Of a stretch of DNA of 64,000 nt, positions 15,605 to 25,293 are shown piece by piece. Position 1 is the stretch's first letter; every line of letters begins with the position of its first letter. The notes under the pieces are model-generated. The model was not told the DNA's origin, did not search any database, and saw only the letters and a program-made list of their open reading frames with translations. The DNA is taken from contig CAKRRF010000006.1 of NCBI GenBank assembly GCA_934394985.1, positions 1 through 64,000 of the forward strand, read 5' to 3'. The translations under genes were made by a program, and so were the position numbers. The DNA is from an uncultured Marvinbryantia sp. Lineage in GTDB: Bacteria; Bacillota; Clostridia; Lachnospirales; Lachnospiraceae.

Positions 15605-16611
15605 TCAAAGAAGCAATTATTGCATTATCAAAGAAGCAGGATTTAACATATGAGCAGGCAGAAAAAGTCATGGACGAAATAATGAGCGGAGAAGCAAGCC
15701 AGATTCAGATGGCATCATATCTGACTGCACTGGCATTAAAGGGAGAAACGATTGATGAAATTACCGCTTCAGCCGCAGCCATGAGAGCGCATGGAACCAA
15801 ACTGCTTCATAACATGGATGTGCTGGAAATCGTAGGAACCGGCGGTGACGGCTCCAATTCTTTTAATATTTCCACGACCTCTTCGCTGGTTATTGCGGCA
15901 GGCGGCGTACCGGTAGCAAAACATGGGAACCGTGCAGCATCTTCCAAAAGTGGTGCAGCGGATGTACTGGAAGCACTTGGTGTGAAGATTACGCTGGAAC
16001 CGGAAGAGAGTCTGAAACTGTTACAGGATATCAATATCTGTTTCCTGTTTGCGCAGAAATATCATACAGCCATGAAATATGTGGCGCCGGTTCGAAAAGA
16101 ACTGGGCATTCGTACCGTATTTAATATTCTGGGACCGCTGTCCAATCCGGCAGGTGCCAATATGGAACTGATGGGGGTGTATGATGAACTATTGGTAGAA
16201 CCTCTGGCACAGGTAATGGCGAATCTTGGAGTGAAACGTGGCATGGTAGTATTCGGAAAGGAAAAACTGGATGAAATATCTGCCTGTGGTCCGACTGTAG
16301 TTTGTGAAATTAAGAATGGGGGATTTACTTCTTATGAGATTACACCGGAAAAGTTCGGTTATGCAACAGGGAAATCGGAAGAACTGACCGGAGGCACACC
16401 GCAGGAAAATGCAGAGATTACAAAAGCCATTTTAAATGGAACGGAAAAAGGAACCAAGAGAAATGCTGTCTGCATGAATGCAGGAGCAGCATTATATATT
16501 GCAGGAAAAACAGAGACATTAGAAGAAGGCGTGCGCATGGCAGAGCAGCTCATTGACAGCGGTGCAGCGATGAAGAAACTGGAAGAATTTATTGCCAAAA
16601 GTAATGCATAG
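15601..16611 (+). CDS. trpD: anthranilate phosphoribosyltransferase
   Basis: This 336-residue protein joins anthranilate to PRPP. The PRPP site [17 protein letters not shown] (about residues 79-95) and [21 protein letters not shown] are clear. [22 protein letters not shown] and [14 protein letters not shown] are the usual anthranilate-side motifs. Length is normal for a stand-alone TrpD, and it is not fused to TrpG. GGAGG precedes the ATG, which overlaps the trpG stop by 4 bases. Confidence 0.96.
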   Translation: MIKEAIIALSKKQDLTYEQAEKVMDEIMSGEASQIQMASYLTALALKGETIDEITASAAAMRAHGTKLLHNMDVLEIVGTGGDGSNSFNISTTSSLVIAAGGVPVAKHGNRAASSKSGAADVLEALGVKITLEPEESLKLLQDINICFLFAQKYHTAMKYVAPVRKELGIRTVFNILGPLSNPAGANMELMGVYDELLVEPLAQVMANLGVKRGMVVFGKEKLDEISACGPTVVCEIKNGGFTSYEITPEKFGYATGKSEELTGGTPQENAEITKAILNGTEKGTKRNAVCMNAGAALYIAGKTETLEEGVRMAEQLIDSGAAMKKLEEFIAKSNA

Positions 16612-16625
16612 CAGAGGATAGTATC

Positions 16626-17438
16626 ATGAATATTTTAGATGAGATCGCAGCAAAGACCCGGGAACGTATCATGGCAGAAAAGAAACAGGTTTCTCTGGAG
16701 ACGGTCAGACGGATGGCAGAAGAGAAGGCAGCTGTTGAAAAAGCGACCGGGAATGGTCAGTTTCCGTACCGTTTTCAGCAGGCACTGGCAGGAGAGGATA
16801 TTTCCTTTATCTGCGAGGTAAAGAAAGCATCTCCATCCAAGGGGATCATTGCAGAGGAATTCCCTTATCTGGAGATTGCCAGAGAATATGAACAGGCAGG
16901 AGCCTCAGCCATTTCCTGTCTGACAGAACCCTTCTGGTTTCTTGGAAAGGATGAGTACTTAAAAGAGATCACCGGTCAGGTGCGGATTCCGGTTTTGCGA
17001 AAGGATTTTACGGTTGATGAATACATGATCTATCAGGCGAAGAATCTGGGAGCCTCAGCAATTTTACTGATCTGCGCGATTCTGGATGACGGTCAGCTGA
17101 AAGCCTGGCATCAGCTGGCAGCTGAACTGGGACTGTCGGTGCTGACAGAGGCTCATACCGAAGAAGAAATAGACCGGGCACTGAAAACAGGTGCGAAAAT
17201 CCTGGGTGTCAACAATCGCAATCTGAAAAATTTTACCGTAGATGTGGAGCAAAGCAGAAGACTGCGCAGTATGGTGCCTGCAGATGTGCTTTTTGTATCG
17301 GAAAGTGGAATCAAAAATCACGAAGATATCCAGGCGCTGCGGGAAAACGGCACCGATGCGGTACTGATCGGGGAAACACTGATGAGAGCCGCGGACAAGA
17401 AAGCGATGCTGGATGAACTGAAGAATGGCAAAGGATGA
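16626..17438 (+). CDS. trpC: indole-3-glycerol phosphate synthase
   Basis: The 270-residue TIM-barrel enzyme closes the indole ring from CdRP. Recognisable parts are FICEVKKASPSKGII, EQAGASAISCLTEP, VLRKDFTVDEYMIYQA, GVNNRNLKNFTVDVEQS and FVSESGIKNHEDI. Its length is that of a single-domain TrpC; it is not a TrpC-TrpF fusion. The next gene is trpB after 37 bases, so the trpF isomerase usually found here is missing. Confidence 0.95.
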   Translation: MNILDEIAAKTRERIMAEKKQVSLETVRRMAEEKAAVEKATGNGQFPYRFQQALAGEDISFICEVKKASPSKGIIAEEFPYLEIAREYEQAGASAISCLTEPFWFLGKDEYLKEITGQVRIPVLRKDFTVDEYMIYQAKNLGASAILLICAILDDGQLKAWHQLAAELGLSVLTEAHTEEEIDRALKTGAKILGVNNRNLKNFTVDVEQSRRLRSMVPADVLFVSESGIKNHEDIQALRENGTDAVLIGETLMRAADKKAMLDELKNGKG

Positions 17439-17475
17439 TGTTTGTAAATGGCGATAAGAAGGAGAGTAGTAGAAA

Positions 17476-18669
17476 ATGGATAATAATAAAAAAGGAAGAT
17501 TTGGTGTCCATGGCGGACAATACATTCCGGAGACACTGATGAATGCAGTGATTGAACTGGAAGAAGCCTATGAACAGTATAAAAAAGATCCGCAGTTTCA
17601 GGCAGAGCTGACACAGCTGTTAAATGACTATGCCGGAAGACCATCCCGTCTGTATTATGCAGAGCGTATGACAAAGGATTTGGGCGGGGCAAAGATCTAC
17701 TTGAAGAGAGAGGATCTGAACCATACCGGAGCCCATAAAATCAATAACGTGCTGGGACAGGCGTTGCTGGCAAAAAAAATGGGGAAAACCCGTCTGATTG
17801 CAGAAACCGGAGCCGGACAGCATGGCGTGGCCACAGCCACAGCGGCAGCCCTTCTGGATATGGAATGTGTGGTTTATATGGGGGAAGAGGATACCATCCG
17901 TCAGGCATTAAATGTATATCGAATGAGACTTCTGGGAGCAACGGTCATCCCGGTAAAATCCGGTACCGGAACTCTGAAGGATGCAGTATCAGAAGCATTC
18001 CGTGAATGGACAAATCGGATGGATGACACTCACTACTGTCTTGGTTCTGTCATGGGACCACATCCATTCCCGACTATCGTGCGTGATTTTCAGGCGGTGA
18101 TTTCCAAAGAAATCAAAGAACAGATGTTAGAAAAAGAGGGTAGGCTGCCAGATGCCGTACTGGCCTGCGTAGGCGGCGGCTCCAATGCCATCGGAACATT
18201 TTATAACTTTATTGAAGAGAAAGACGTACGCCTCATCGGCTGTGAGGCAGCAGGAAGAGGTGTCAATACTGCAGAGACAGCAGCTACGATTGCAACAGGA
18301 CGTCTGGGTATTTTCCATGGTATGAAGTCCTACTTCTGTCAGGATGAGTATGGACAGATTGCGCCGGTTTACTCTATTTCCGCAGGGCTGGATTATCCGG
18401 GCATTGGACCGGAACATGCACATCTTTATGATATGGGCAGAGCAGAATATGTACCGGTGACAGATGAAGAAGCGGTAGAAGCCTTTGAATATCTTTCCAG
18501 AACAGAAGGTATCATTCCGGCTATCGAAAGCGCTCATGCAGTAGCTTATGCGAGAAAGCTGGCACCGACCATGAGTAAGGATCAGATCATTGTTATTACG
18601 ATTTCCGGAAGGGGAGATAAGGACTGCGCGGCAATCGCCAGATACAGAGGGGAGGATATTCATGAGTAA
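17476..18669 (+). CDS. trpB: tryptophan synthase beta chain
   Basis: This 397-residue PLP enzyme makes tryptophan from indole and serine. It starts with the family pattern [16 protein letters not shown]. The PLP lysine is in [13 protein letters not shown] (about residue 87), with [18 protein letters not shown] and the phosphate-binding loop GGGSNAIG. The length and motifs are those of classical TrpB1, the form that needs TrpA, which fits the trpA gene overlapping its end by 8 bases. GGAGAGTAGT precedes the ATG. Confidence 0.97.
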   Translation: MDNNKKGRFGVHGGQYIPETLMNAVIELEEAYEQYKKDPQFQAELTQLLNDYAGRPSRLYYAERMTKDLGGAKIYLKREDLNHTGAHKINNVLGQALLAKKMGKTRLIAETGAGQHGVATATAAALLDMECVVYMGEEDTIRQALNVYRMRLLGATVIPVKSGTGTLKDAVSEAFREWTNRMDDTHYCLGSVMGPHPFPTIVRDFQAVISKEIKEQMLEKEGRLPDAVLACVGGGSNAIGTFYNFIEEKDVRLIGCEAAGRGVNTAETAATIATGRLGIFHGMKSYFCQDEYGQIAPVYSISAGLDYPGIGPEHAHLYDMGRAEYVPVTDEEAVEAFEYLSRTEGIIPAIESAHAVAYARKLAPTMSKDQIIVITISGRGDKDCAAIARYRGEDIHE

Positions 18670-19438
18670 CGTAAAAAAAGCATTTGAAAACGGAAAAGCA
18701 TTTATTCCATTTATCACCTGTGGAGATCCGTCTCTGGAAATAACGGAACAGCTGGTATATGCGGCAGAAGAGGCAGGCGCAGATCTGATCGAACTGGGTA
18801 TTCCATTCTCCGACCCGACTGCAGAAGGTGTAGTCATTCAGGCGGCCAATATCCGTGCCTTAAGCGGAGGAGTAACCACGGATAAGATCTTTGATATGGT
18901 GCGAAACATCCGCAAAAATACGCAGATTCCGCTGGTGTTTATGACCTATGCCAATGTGGTATATTCCTACGGAACCGACCGCTTTTTGCAGACAGCTGCG
19001 CAGATCGGCATGGATGGGCTGATTCTTCCGGATGTGCCATTTGAAGAAAAGGCAGAGTTTAACGAACCGTGTAAAAAATACGGTCTGGATCTGATTTCTC
19101 TGATAGCCCCTACCTCCCATGAGCGCATCTCCATGATTGCCAGAGAAGCCAGTGGATTTGTTTACTGCGTCTCATCCCTGGGTGTAACCGGAGTGCGCAA
19201 AGAGATCACCACTGACATCGGAGCCATGGTGAAGCTGGTAAAAGAAGCAAAAGACATTCCATGCGCCATCGGATTCGGGATCTCCACACCAGAGCAGGCA
19301 GCAAAGATGGCAGCCGTGTCAGACGGAGCTATTGTGGGAAGTGCGATCGTCAAACTGTGCGGACAGTATGGAGAAGAATGCGTGCCGTATGTGAAAGAAT
19401 ACATCAGGGGAATGAAGGATGCGGTAAGGAACAGCTGA
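18662..19438 (+). CDS. trpA: tryptophan synthase alpha chain
   Basis: The start is the ATG at 18662, set by GGGGAGG at 18649-18655 and by homology ([26 protein letters not shown] in parts). The open frame upstream runs inside trpB. The 258-residue TIM barrel splits indole-3-glycerol phosphate to indole. Catalytic Glu and Asp are in [11 protein letters not shown], and [14 protein letters not shown] and [11 protein letters not shown] are the phosphate-site motifs. It is the last gene of the operon; a hairpin with a short T-rich tail follows at 19484. Confidence 0.96.
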   Translation: MSNVKKAFENGKAFIPFITCGDPSLEITEQLVYAAEEAGADLIELGIPFSDPTAEGVVIQAANIRALSGGVTTDKIFDMVRNIRKNTQIPLVFMTYANVVYSYGTDRFLQTAAQIGMDGLILPDVPFEEKAEFNEPCKKYGLDLISLIAPTSHERISMIAREASGFVYCVSSLGVTGVRKEITTDIGAMVKLVKEAKDIPCAIGFGISTPEQAAKMAAVSDGAIVGSAIVKLCGQYGEECVPYVKEYIRGMKDAVRNS

Positions 19439-19483
19439 GGAACGGTTGTGCGTAGCAGGAAAATATGTGTTTTCAGATAAAGA

Positions 19484-19526
19484 AACGGTACTTCGCAAAG
19501 GACAAAAATGCAAAGTACCGTTATTA
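19484..19526. terminator. probable terminator at the end of the trp operon
   Basis: AACGGTACTT (19484-19493) pairs with AAGTACCGTT (19513-19522) across a 19-base loop. The T-run is short (TTATT), so it is a weaker candidate than others here. It lies between two convergent genes. Confidence 0.5.
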
Positions 19527-19549
19527 AATATGGATGTGTTTACCAGTGC

Positions 19550-20422
19550 CTAACCTGCAACAGAGATCGAAGTATGTTTCACCATTTTTTTATTGGATGT
19601 ATTTAACTTGATCCATCCTGTTTTACTTCCGGCTTTTACCTGAACGTAGATGTTCTTTTTCACAATGGCCAGTTTTTTTACAGCGAATTTACTGTTCTTC
19701 TTAATAACAAATGCTTTTTTGGAAGAACCAGCAGATTTGTAGGTCTGGATTTTCTGAGCTGCGGTAAAGGTTCTTGTAAAGTCTTCGCTGTCGGAAGGAA
19801 TGATACCGACACCTGCCGAAACTGCTGTTGATTTCAGTGTGAATTTCTTTCCGGAATAAGAAAGCGGAAGTTTGAAAGCATTTACCTGGCCAAGATTCTT
19901 AGTTCCGAACCATCCACGCAGATAAATGGTATTTCCTTTTACGCTTGTTGCCTGGAAACCACCCCAGCAGCCATTACTGGTGATAAAGTTGTTTTTCACA
20001 TACTGTTTCAGGTTTACCAGTTTTTTGTAATCCAGAACACGTTTCAGCTTATTGTTCTTCATTTCATATAAGCCACAGTTAATCTTATCACCCTTTTCAT
20101 AGGTAGTGATTTCGAAAAATGCTTTTTTGGAAAGCTGTACAACCTGGATATTGATGCTGCCGGTAAGATACATTCTAACAATCTTATCATTTACTTTCAG
20201 TTCAATTTCATCACTGGTAGTTACGGTTTCAATTTTGTCTGCTTTGCCATCTCCGGTGATATCAACGGAAGTAAGTGTGTCTGTTTCAGCACCTTCATCT
20301 GCCCAGGTGGACATTTCATAGACACCATTTCCGACCTTTGTTGCAGCCTGAGTGGTGGCACCGAGACCGAAGCAAAGCATACCGGATAAGAGACATATGG
20401 ATAGTTTTTTGAATGCTTTCAT
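19550..20422 (-). CDS. secreted hypothetical protein with C-terminal SH3-like region
   Basis: The 290-residue protein begins with a clear Sec signal peptide (KKLSICLLSGMLCFGLGATTQAA, cleavage near residue 27). The middle has alternating beta-strand patterns (VDITGDGKADKIETV, a calcium-loop-like D-x-T-x-D-G stretch). The C-terminal 80 residues are lysine-rich with KIQTYKSAGSSKKAF and NIYVQVKAGSKTGWIKL, like a bacterial SH3 domain that may bind cell wall. No lipobox or sorting signal is seen. It would be released or loosely held at the wall. The function is unknown. It stands alone, convergent with trpA. Confidence 0.75.
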   Translation of the reverse strand: MKAFKKLSICLLSGMLCFGLGATTQAATKVGNGVYEMSTWADEGAETDTLTSVDITGDGKADKIETVTTSDEIELKVNDKIVRMYLTGSINIQVVQLSKKAFFEITTYEKGDKINCGLYEMKNNKLKRVLDYKKLVNLKQYVKNNFITSNGCWGGFQATSVKGNTIYLRGWFGTKNLGQVNAFKLPLSYSGKKFTLKSTAVSAGVGIIPSDSEDFTRTFTAAQKIQTYKSAGSSKKAFVIKKNSKFAVKKLAIVKKNIYVQVKAGSKTGWIKLNTSNKKMVKHTSISVAG

Positions 20423-20565
20423 AATTTAATTCCCTCTCTTTTTGATAGTTTGTTCAGGGTGTATTCTGACAGTTTTAGTGTAGCAAATATGTTACCTTAA
20501 TACAAGGGAAATAAGCCTGTATATAAAATATGAAAATAATACTGAAAGAGATTGAACATGCAGTA

Positions 20566-20594
20566 TTGAAATACAGGAAAACCTGTGGTAGATT
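20566..20594 (+). promoter_or_regulatory. putative promoter of the YqeY-like gene
   Basis: TTGAAA (20566-20571), 17-base spacer, TAGATT (20589-20594), about 37 bases before the ATG. The spacer contains a small ACAGG-AAAA-CCTGT hairpin sequence that could bind a regulator. Confidence 0.5.
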
Positions 20595-20630
20595 AAATTC
20601 AGAACACATAGAGAAAAGAGGTTGGATAAT

Positions 20631-21068
20631 ATGGAATTAGCAACATTACAGTCTGCCATGATCGCAGCAATGAAAGCAAAGGACAAGCCACGAAAGGATG
20701 CTATTTCCGCACTGGTTTCCGCAGTGAAAAAAGCAGGAATCGATGCAGGATGCAGAGAAGATATTCCGACATCTATGGTAGATCAGGTAATCTTAAAAGA
20801 GCTGAAGTCTGTAAAAGAGCAGATTGATACCTGCCCGGACAGCAGAGCAGACCTGAAGGAAGAATATCAGTTCCGTTATGATGTAATGCAGGAATTTGCA
20901 CCTCAGCAGATGTCAGCAGAAGAGGTAAAAGCAGTGCTGCAGGAAAAATTCGCAGAGGTACTGGCCACAAAGAACAAAGGAATGATCATGAAGAGTGTTA
21001 TGGCTGAACTGAAAGGAAAAGCAGACGGCAAGGTGATCAATCAGGTGGTTGCAGAGCTGTGTAAATAA
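20631..21068 (+). CDS. GatB/YqeY domain-containing protein
   Basis: The 145-residue protein matches the YqeY family, which shares a helical domain with the C-terminus of GatB and probably binds tRNA. Features are MIAAMKAKDKPRKDAISAL near the start, EQIDTCPDSRADLKEEYQF in the middle, and the end MKSVMAELKGKADGKVINQ. It is fully cytoplasmic. I start at the ATG at 20631, 9 bases after AAGAGG; an in-frame TTG at 20622 abuts the ribosome site. It forms a single-gene unit between its own promoter and the terminator at 21108. The exact role of YqeY is not established. Confidence 0.88.
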   Translation: MELATLQSAMIAAMKAKDKPRKDAISALVSAVKKAGIDAGCREDIPTSMVDQVILKELKSVKEQIDTCPDSRADLKEEYQFRYDVMQEFAPQQMSAEEVKAVLQEKFAEVLATKNKGMIMKSVMAELKGKADGKVINQVVAELCK

Positions 21069-21107
21069 GAAAAAGATAGGTTGTTTATCAATAGAAGATC
21101 ATAAGAG

Positions 21108-21140
21108 AAGGCTGTCGGTTTTGAAAACCGACAGCCTTTT
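21108..21140. terminator. bidirectional terminator
   Basis: A perfect 15-base-pair stem (21108-21122 with 21124-21138) with A/T-rich bases at both ends lies between the convergent YqeY and URO-D genes. Confidence 0.85.
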
Positions 21141-21146
21141 GAATGC

Positions 21147-22187
21147 TTAGAACATGAGTACTTCTGGTAAACGTGCTGCTTCAATATCTTCTTTTTTCAG
21201 ATTGAAATGTTCACAGTTGTAAGCATCAATTTCTTCGCCAAGTGTAGTATATACGCCTTTGAATACAGAACCAGGGCCACCTTGTGCAATACAAGGGATA
21301 AAGTATTTATTTCCGCATTCTCCTAAAGTTTTATCGACTACTTTTCGGATATCTTCGCGGTTCCAACCTTCGTAATCAACGAGACAATTTTCGATACCAC
21401 CCATGAAAGAAATCTTTCCACCGTATTTCTTGATTAATTCTGGAAGATTGTTGGTAGAGAAGCATCCCTGCCAGATATCAATACCCATTTCGATCATATC
21501 TGGAACCAAAGTTGCTGCATAACTGTCAGAATGATGGATAACAATATCTACACCATGATCATGATAATATCCGTAAATTTCTTTGTACGGTTCTACAAAG
21601 AATTCTTCAAACATAGCCGGTGACATAAAAGTAGTTTTCTGACCACCCCAGTCATCATGATGGAAGAGAGTATCAGGATGTAATTTATCACAGATCAGTT
21701 CTGCGAGACGAAGTTCGTATTCTGTCAGATATTTGATCAGATCATGCATTTCATCCGGATATTCAATCAGGTTCTGAAGAGTGTTTACGATTTCGCCAAG
21801 GTGATGGCACTGTTCAAATAATCCAGGTGCTACGAAAGCTGCTTTTAATGCTTTGGTCGTATCTACAGCATCATACTGAGCTTTGAACATATCCCATTCT
21901 TCATTTGAAAAATCAAGAGATGGGGCATGCACATATTTCTGCCATTGTTCAATATCCTGAATAACAACTTTGTCCGGAGTATGTACAGGGAAACCAGCTG
22001 GAACATTTACAGGAAAACTATATGTTACACCCCAGGCATTCTTGCAATCCGGTTCACCTCTTTTTGGACGAGGACTGTGCAGTCCGGATGGATTCATAAG
22101 CAGTTTGACAAATTCATATTGGTTTACAAAACGATCAGGATTTCCACCGTGAATACATTCTAATAAGTTTTCTTTTGCTGTTAACAT
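21147..22187 (-). CDS. uroporphyrinogen decarboxylase (URO-D) family protein
   Basis: The 346-residue protein has the URO-D fold, used both by heme-pathway HemE and by cobamide-dependent methyltransferases. Visible parts are ECIHGGNPDRFVNQYEF near the start, FHHDDWGGQKTTFMSP and VIHHSDSYAATLVPDMIEMG in the middle, and FMGGIENCLVDYEGW. The zinc motif H-x-C of MtaA/MtbA methyltransferases is not kept; the position reads HHSDS. The lack of other heme genes argues against HemE. It is followed on the minus strand by nothing, and the GPH transporter lies just upstream in the same transcript, so it may act on an imported compound. The substrate is unknown. Confidence 0.8.
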   Translation of the reverse strand: MLTAKENLLECIHGGNPDRFVNQYEFVKLLMNPSGLHSPRPKRGEPDCKNAWGVTYSFPVNVPAGFPVHTPDKVVIQDIEQWQKYVHAPSLDFSNEEWDMFKAQYDAVDTTKALKAAFVAPGLFEQCHHLGEIVNTLQNLIEYPDEMHDLIKYLTEYELRLAELICDKLHPDTLFHHDDWGGQKTTFMSPAMFEEFFVEPYKEIYGYYHDHGVDIVIHHSDSYAATLVPDMIEMGIDIWQGCFSTNNLPELIKKYGGKISFMGGIENCLVDYEGWNREDIRKVVDKTLGECGNKYFIPCIAQGGPGSVFKGVYTTLGEEIDAYNCEHFNLKKEDIEAARLPEVLMF

Positions 22188-22247
22188 ATGGTAATTCCTC
22201 CTTATTATTTACTATTATTTATTTACTGTTTTTGTTTTTTAAGTTGA

Positions 22248-23648
22248 TCAGGCTCTTCTGCTTGCAATTTCAGCTGAATATGTTTCAATATCGCTGTCTT
22301 TTAATCGGTAACCAAAGGTAATGATAACCAGAGCAACTAACAGAAGAATTGCCGGGATTACGGTAAAACCGACTGCAATACCATTTTTAACGGAATCAGA
22401 AGCCTCTTCTACAGCGATAGCTGGGCTGAATCCTGTAATACCAAGTACAGTAGAGATAAAAATACCTCTGGTGATAACTGCAAGTTTGATTGGTACATTC
22501 AGAAATCCCATAACAGCACCGGTACAGTTGACACCTGTTTTGTATTCACTGTAGATGGAGCAGTTTGCCAGCATCGGGATAGTCATGGAGGTCACAAATG
22601 CTGCAAAGAAACCACCGATTGACATCAGGATGATGACGACAGTTGGTGTATTTCTGAAAACATAGGATGCAAAATACAGTACAGAAATACAAATCAATGC
22701 AATAGAGAAAGTTCCTTTTGAGGAAAGCTTCTTTGCAACTTTTCGACAAACAACAGAACCGAGAACTCCGGTAATGTTAGAGAATAACAGGAATCTTGTC
22801 AGGAATTTCGGATCCAGTGCAATATAATTTCCGTAATAAACTGCGAATGCCGAGAAACAGAAACTGTACATCATATAAAACAGATAAGCACCAAGAACAC
22901 CGAGAACCTGTGGATTGGATGCGATAGCAGTTCCAATACCAGCCTGTTTACCACCGCTTTCTTTTTTGGCAGCGGCTTCTTTTGCCATACGTTCCAGTTC
23001 TTCTGCACCGGTTTCCTCATATCCGCTGAACATGATAAAGTGTGCGAAATAGAACGCTGCCATGATAGCACCAAGTGCGAATGCTGTAGCTGCATAAGCA
23101 TTATGTTCGCCAAGTTTTGCAGTAAAGAATGCAACAAGACCAGGACCCACATAAGAGTAAGTCATTCTTGCTACATAAGTCCAAAGAGTTCGAACAGATG
23201 AAAGAGCATTTCGATCATCGGCGGAACTGGAAGCAATATTGACCATTGCCATGTTTGCAACATATGGGATATTCCAGGCAATGTGACTGGATACCGTACC
23301 AATGATAATGATGGCAGCAGCACCGACGCCGGTTCCTATATTCTTAAATTGGAAAAGATACAGGAATGGAACAACCCATGGCAGAATCACCAGCCAGGAA
23401 CGATAACGACCCCATTTCAGAGGTTTCATTTTGTTTAACATAATGCCATATGTCCAGGATAAGGCTGCATCAATTACACTTCCGATGGTCTGAATGACAG
23501 TTACAAGAGCTAATGGAAACTGTGCAATATTTGTCAGGAAATATGCATAATAATAAGTCTCAATATTTGTCATCCAGTTAAAACCGAGATCACCAACACC
23601 AAAGAATGTTTTTAATCCTTTACTGATCGGTTTTTTTTGTTTTGCCAT
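22248..23648 (-). CDS. MFS/GPH-type (MelB-like) cation symporter
   Basis: The 466-residue membrane protein has 12 likely spans and the GPH (glycoside-pentoside-hexuronide) family start: FGVGDLGFNWMTNIETYYYA, then KWGRYRSWLVILPWVVP. A charged loop (about residues 216-235, ERMAKEAAAKKESGG) divides the two halves. The family imports sugars or related organic acids with Na+ or H+. Here the partner gene is a URO-D family protein 60 bases downstream, so a methylated compound is also possible. A 16-base perfect palindrome lies 47 bases before the start codon and probably controls the pair. Confidence 0.82.
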   Translation of the reverse strand: MAKQKKPISKGLKTFFGVGDLGFNWMTNIETYYYAYFLTNIAQFPLALVTVIQTIGSVIDAALSWTYGIMLNKMKPLKWGRYRSWLVILPWVVPFLYLFQFKNIGTGVGAAAIIIIGTVSSHIAWNIPYVANMAMVNIASSSADDRNALSSVRTLWTYVARMTYSYVGPGLVAFFTAKLGEHNAYAATAFALGAIMAAFYFAHFIMFSGYEETGAEELERMAKEAAAKKESGGKQAGIGTAIASNPQVLGVLGAYLFYMMYSFCFSAFAVYYGNYIALDPKFLTRFLLFSNITGVLGSVVCRKVAKKLSSKGTFSIALICISVLYFASYVFRNTPTVVIILMSIGGFFAAFVTSMTIPMLANCSIYSEYKTGVNCTGAVMGFLNVPIKLAVITRGIFISTVLGITGFSPAIAVEEASDSVKNGIAVGFTVIPAILLLVALVIITFGYRLKDSDIETYSAEIASRRA

Positions 23649-23694
23649 AACAACACCTCCTAATACATTTCTCTCTTACGTCTCTTTTATTATG

Positions 23695-23727
23695 TTAAGA
23701 ATATTCTTAAGTACTGTCACTATTGTA
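23695..23727 (-). promoter_or_regulatory. promoter -10 and palindromic operator of the GPH/URO-D pair
   Basis: On the minus strand TACAAT (23727-23722) is a likely -10, without a clear -35. Just downstream lies TTAAGAATATTCTTAA (23695-23710), a perfect 16-base palindrome, placed from about +5. A repressor bound there would block transcription. The weak -35 also fits activation. Confidence 0.5.
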
Positions 23728-23896
23728 TAAAAAATATAAAAAATACACCTTGTGTTTTAGTACAAAAAAATAAAAAAATAAAAGGTATAAATTCGTACTG
23801 TGATACCAAAAATGGACAAATGAGAATGTATTACAATAAAAGTGAAGAAGTGACATCATCGTCACATTCAAGTCAAAATAAGCAGGAGAAATCAAG

Positions 23897-25267
23897 ATGG
23901 AGAGAAAAAGCGAAGGACAGGTTTCTATGGTACGTGATCTGACAAATGGAAGTGTTACAAAACAGATCGTCATGTTTGCCATGCCGCTGTTTGTGGCGAA
24001 TGCGCTCCAGGCAGTTTATAATCTGGTGGATATGGTAGTCGTTGGGCAGGTGATAGGAGGAAGCGGTATGTCAGCAGTATCCATAGGAGGGGATGTACTG
24101 CATTTACTGACATTTCTTGCGATGGGGTTTGCTTCTGCCGGTCAGGTCATCATATCTCAATATGTGGGAGCTAAAAAACACGATATGATCAGTAAAATGA
24201 TTGGAACGATGTTTACGTTTTTGTTTACAATTGCACTACTGATGGCGGTTGTTTGTTATCTGTTTCGTTATCAGATCCTGGATCTTCTAAATACACCGGC
24301 GGAGTCATATCAATATACGATGGATTATATGGTAATATGTATTTGCGGGCTTGGGTTTATATATGGATACAATATTGTGTCTGCTATTTTAAGAGGAATG
24401 GGAGATTCCAGAAGACCATTTGTCTTTATTGCAATTGCAGCGATTATCAATACCATACTGGATATTTATTTCGTGGTATTCTGCAAAATGGGAGTTGCGG
24501 GAGCAGCCTTGGCAACAGTGATAGGACAGGGAATCAGTTTTTTGATTTCTCTGATCTATTTATACAGAAAAAAAGAAGAGTTTGGATTTGATTTTTGCAG
24601 AAAAAGCTTTCGGATAACAGGTGAAGTATTAAAGCCACTTTTAGTCTTGGGGATTCCAATGGCCATTCAGTCTGCTGCAATCAATATATCAAAAATCGTA
24701 CTGACAGCATGGATCAATGCAGAAGGTGTTATTTATTCTGCTTTAGCAGGAATTTATAACAAATCTTCTATGATGATGGGGATTGTATCGAATTCTTTTA
24801 CCACAGCAGGAAGCACGATGACAGGACAGAGTATTGGTGCAAAAAAATATGACAGAGTGCCGAAAATACTGAAAGTAGTATTAACCATCAGTCTGGTCAT
24901 TGCAATGTCTGCATCTGTAGCGTTATTCTGTTTCCCGAATGTCATTTTCACTATGTTTACCAACGATCCGGAGGTGTTGGAAAAGGCAACATTGGTAGTG
25001 ATGCCGGTTATTTTAAATTTCTTTGGATGCGCAACAAGAGCAGGAGCCTTTTCGTTGATTAACGGATCAGGTAATTCCAGATTGAATCTGTTAGTCGCAC
25101 TGATTGATGGAATCATGGGGCGTATTGGATTGGCTGCCTTGTTTGGATATGTGCTGAAATGGTACAGTACAGGATTTTGGTATGGTGATGCGGTGGCTGG
25201 ATTTGCACCGATTCTGATAGGAACCGTATTTTTCCTGTCAGGAAGATGGAGAAAAGGTGTGCAGTAA
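23897..25267 (+). CDS. MATE family efflux transporter
   Basis: The 456-residue protein has 12 predicted spans and the MATE pattern: FAMPLFVANALQAVYNLVD with VVGQVIGG near residues 27-55, FASAGQVIISQYVGAKKHD, and a second-half copy SNSFTTAGSTMTGQSIGAKKYD. MATE pumps export drugs, dyes or flavin-like compounds with Na+ or H+ entry. The substrate is not visible. It is divergent from the GPH transporter across a 247-base gap and is a single-gene unit whose stop lies within its terminator hairpin. Confidence 0.92.
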   Translation: MERKSEGQVSMVRDLTNGSVTKQIVMFAMPLFVANALQAVYNLVDMVVVGQVIGGSGMSAVSIGGDVLHLLTFLAMGFASAGQVIISQYVGAKKHDMISKMIGTMFTFLFTIALLMAVVCYLFRYQILDLLNTPAESYQYTMDYMVICICGLGFIYGYNIVSAILRGMGDSRRPFVFIAIAAIINTILDIYFVVFCKMGVAGAALATVIGQGISFLISLIYLYRKKEEFGFDFCRKSFRITGEVLKPLLVLGIPMAIQSAAINISKIVLTAWINAEGVIYSALAGIYNKSSMMMGIVSNSFTTAGSTMTGQSIGAKKYDRVPKILKVVLTISLVIAMSASVALFCFPNVIFTMFTNDPEVLEKATLVVMPVILNFFGCATRAGAFSLINGSGNSRLNLLVALIDGIMGRIGLAALFGYVLKWYSTGFWYGDAVAGFAPILIGTVFFLSGRWRKGVQ

Positions 25268-25284
25268 AAAGTGCACACCTTTTT
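25252..25284. terminator. bidirectional terminator between MATE and PucR genes
   Basis: AAAAGGTGTGCA (25252-25263) pairs with TGCACACCTTTT (25272-25283-84), with A-runs and T-runs on the two sides. The MATE stop codon is in the hairpin. Confidence 0.85.
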
Positions 25285-25293
25285 GACAGAAAT

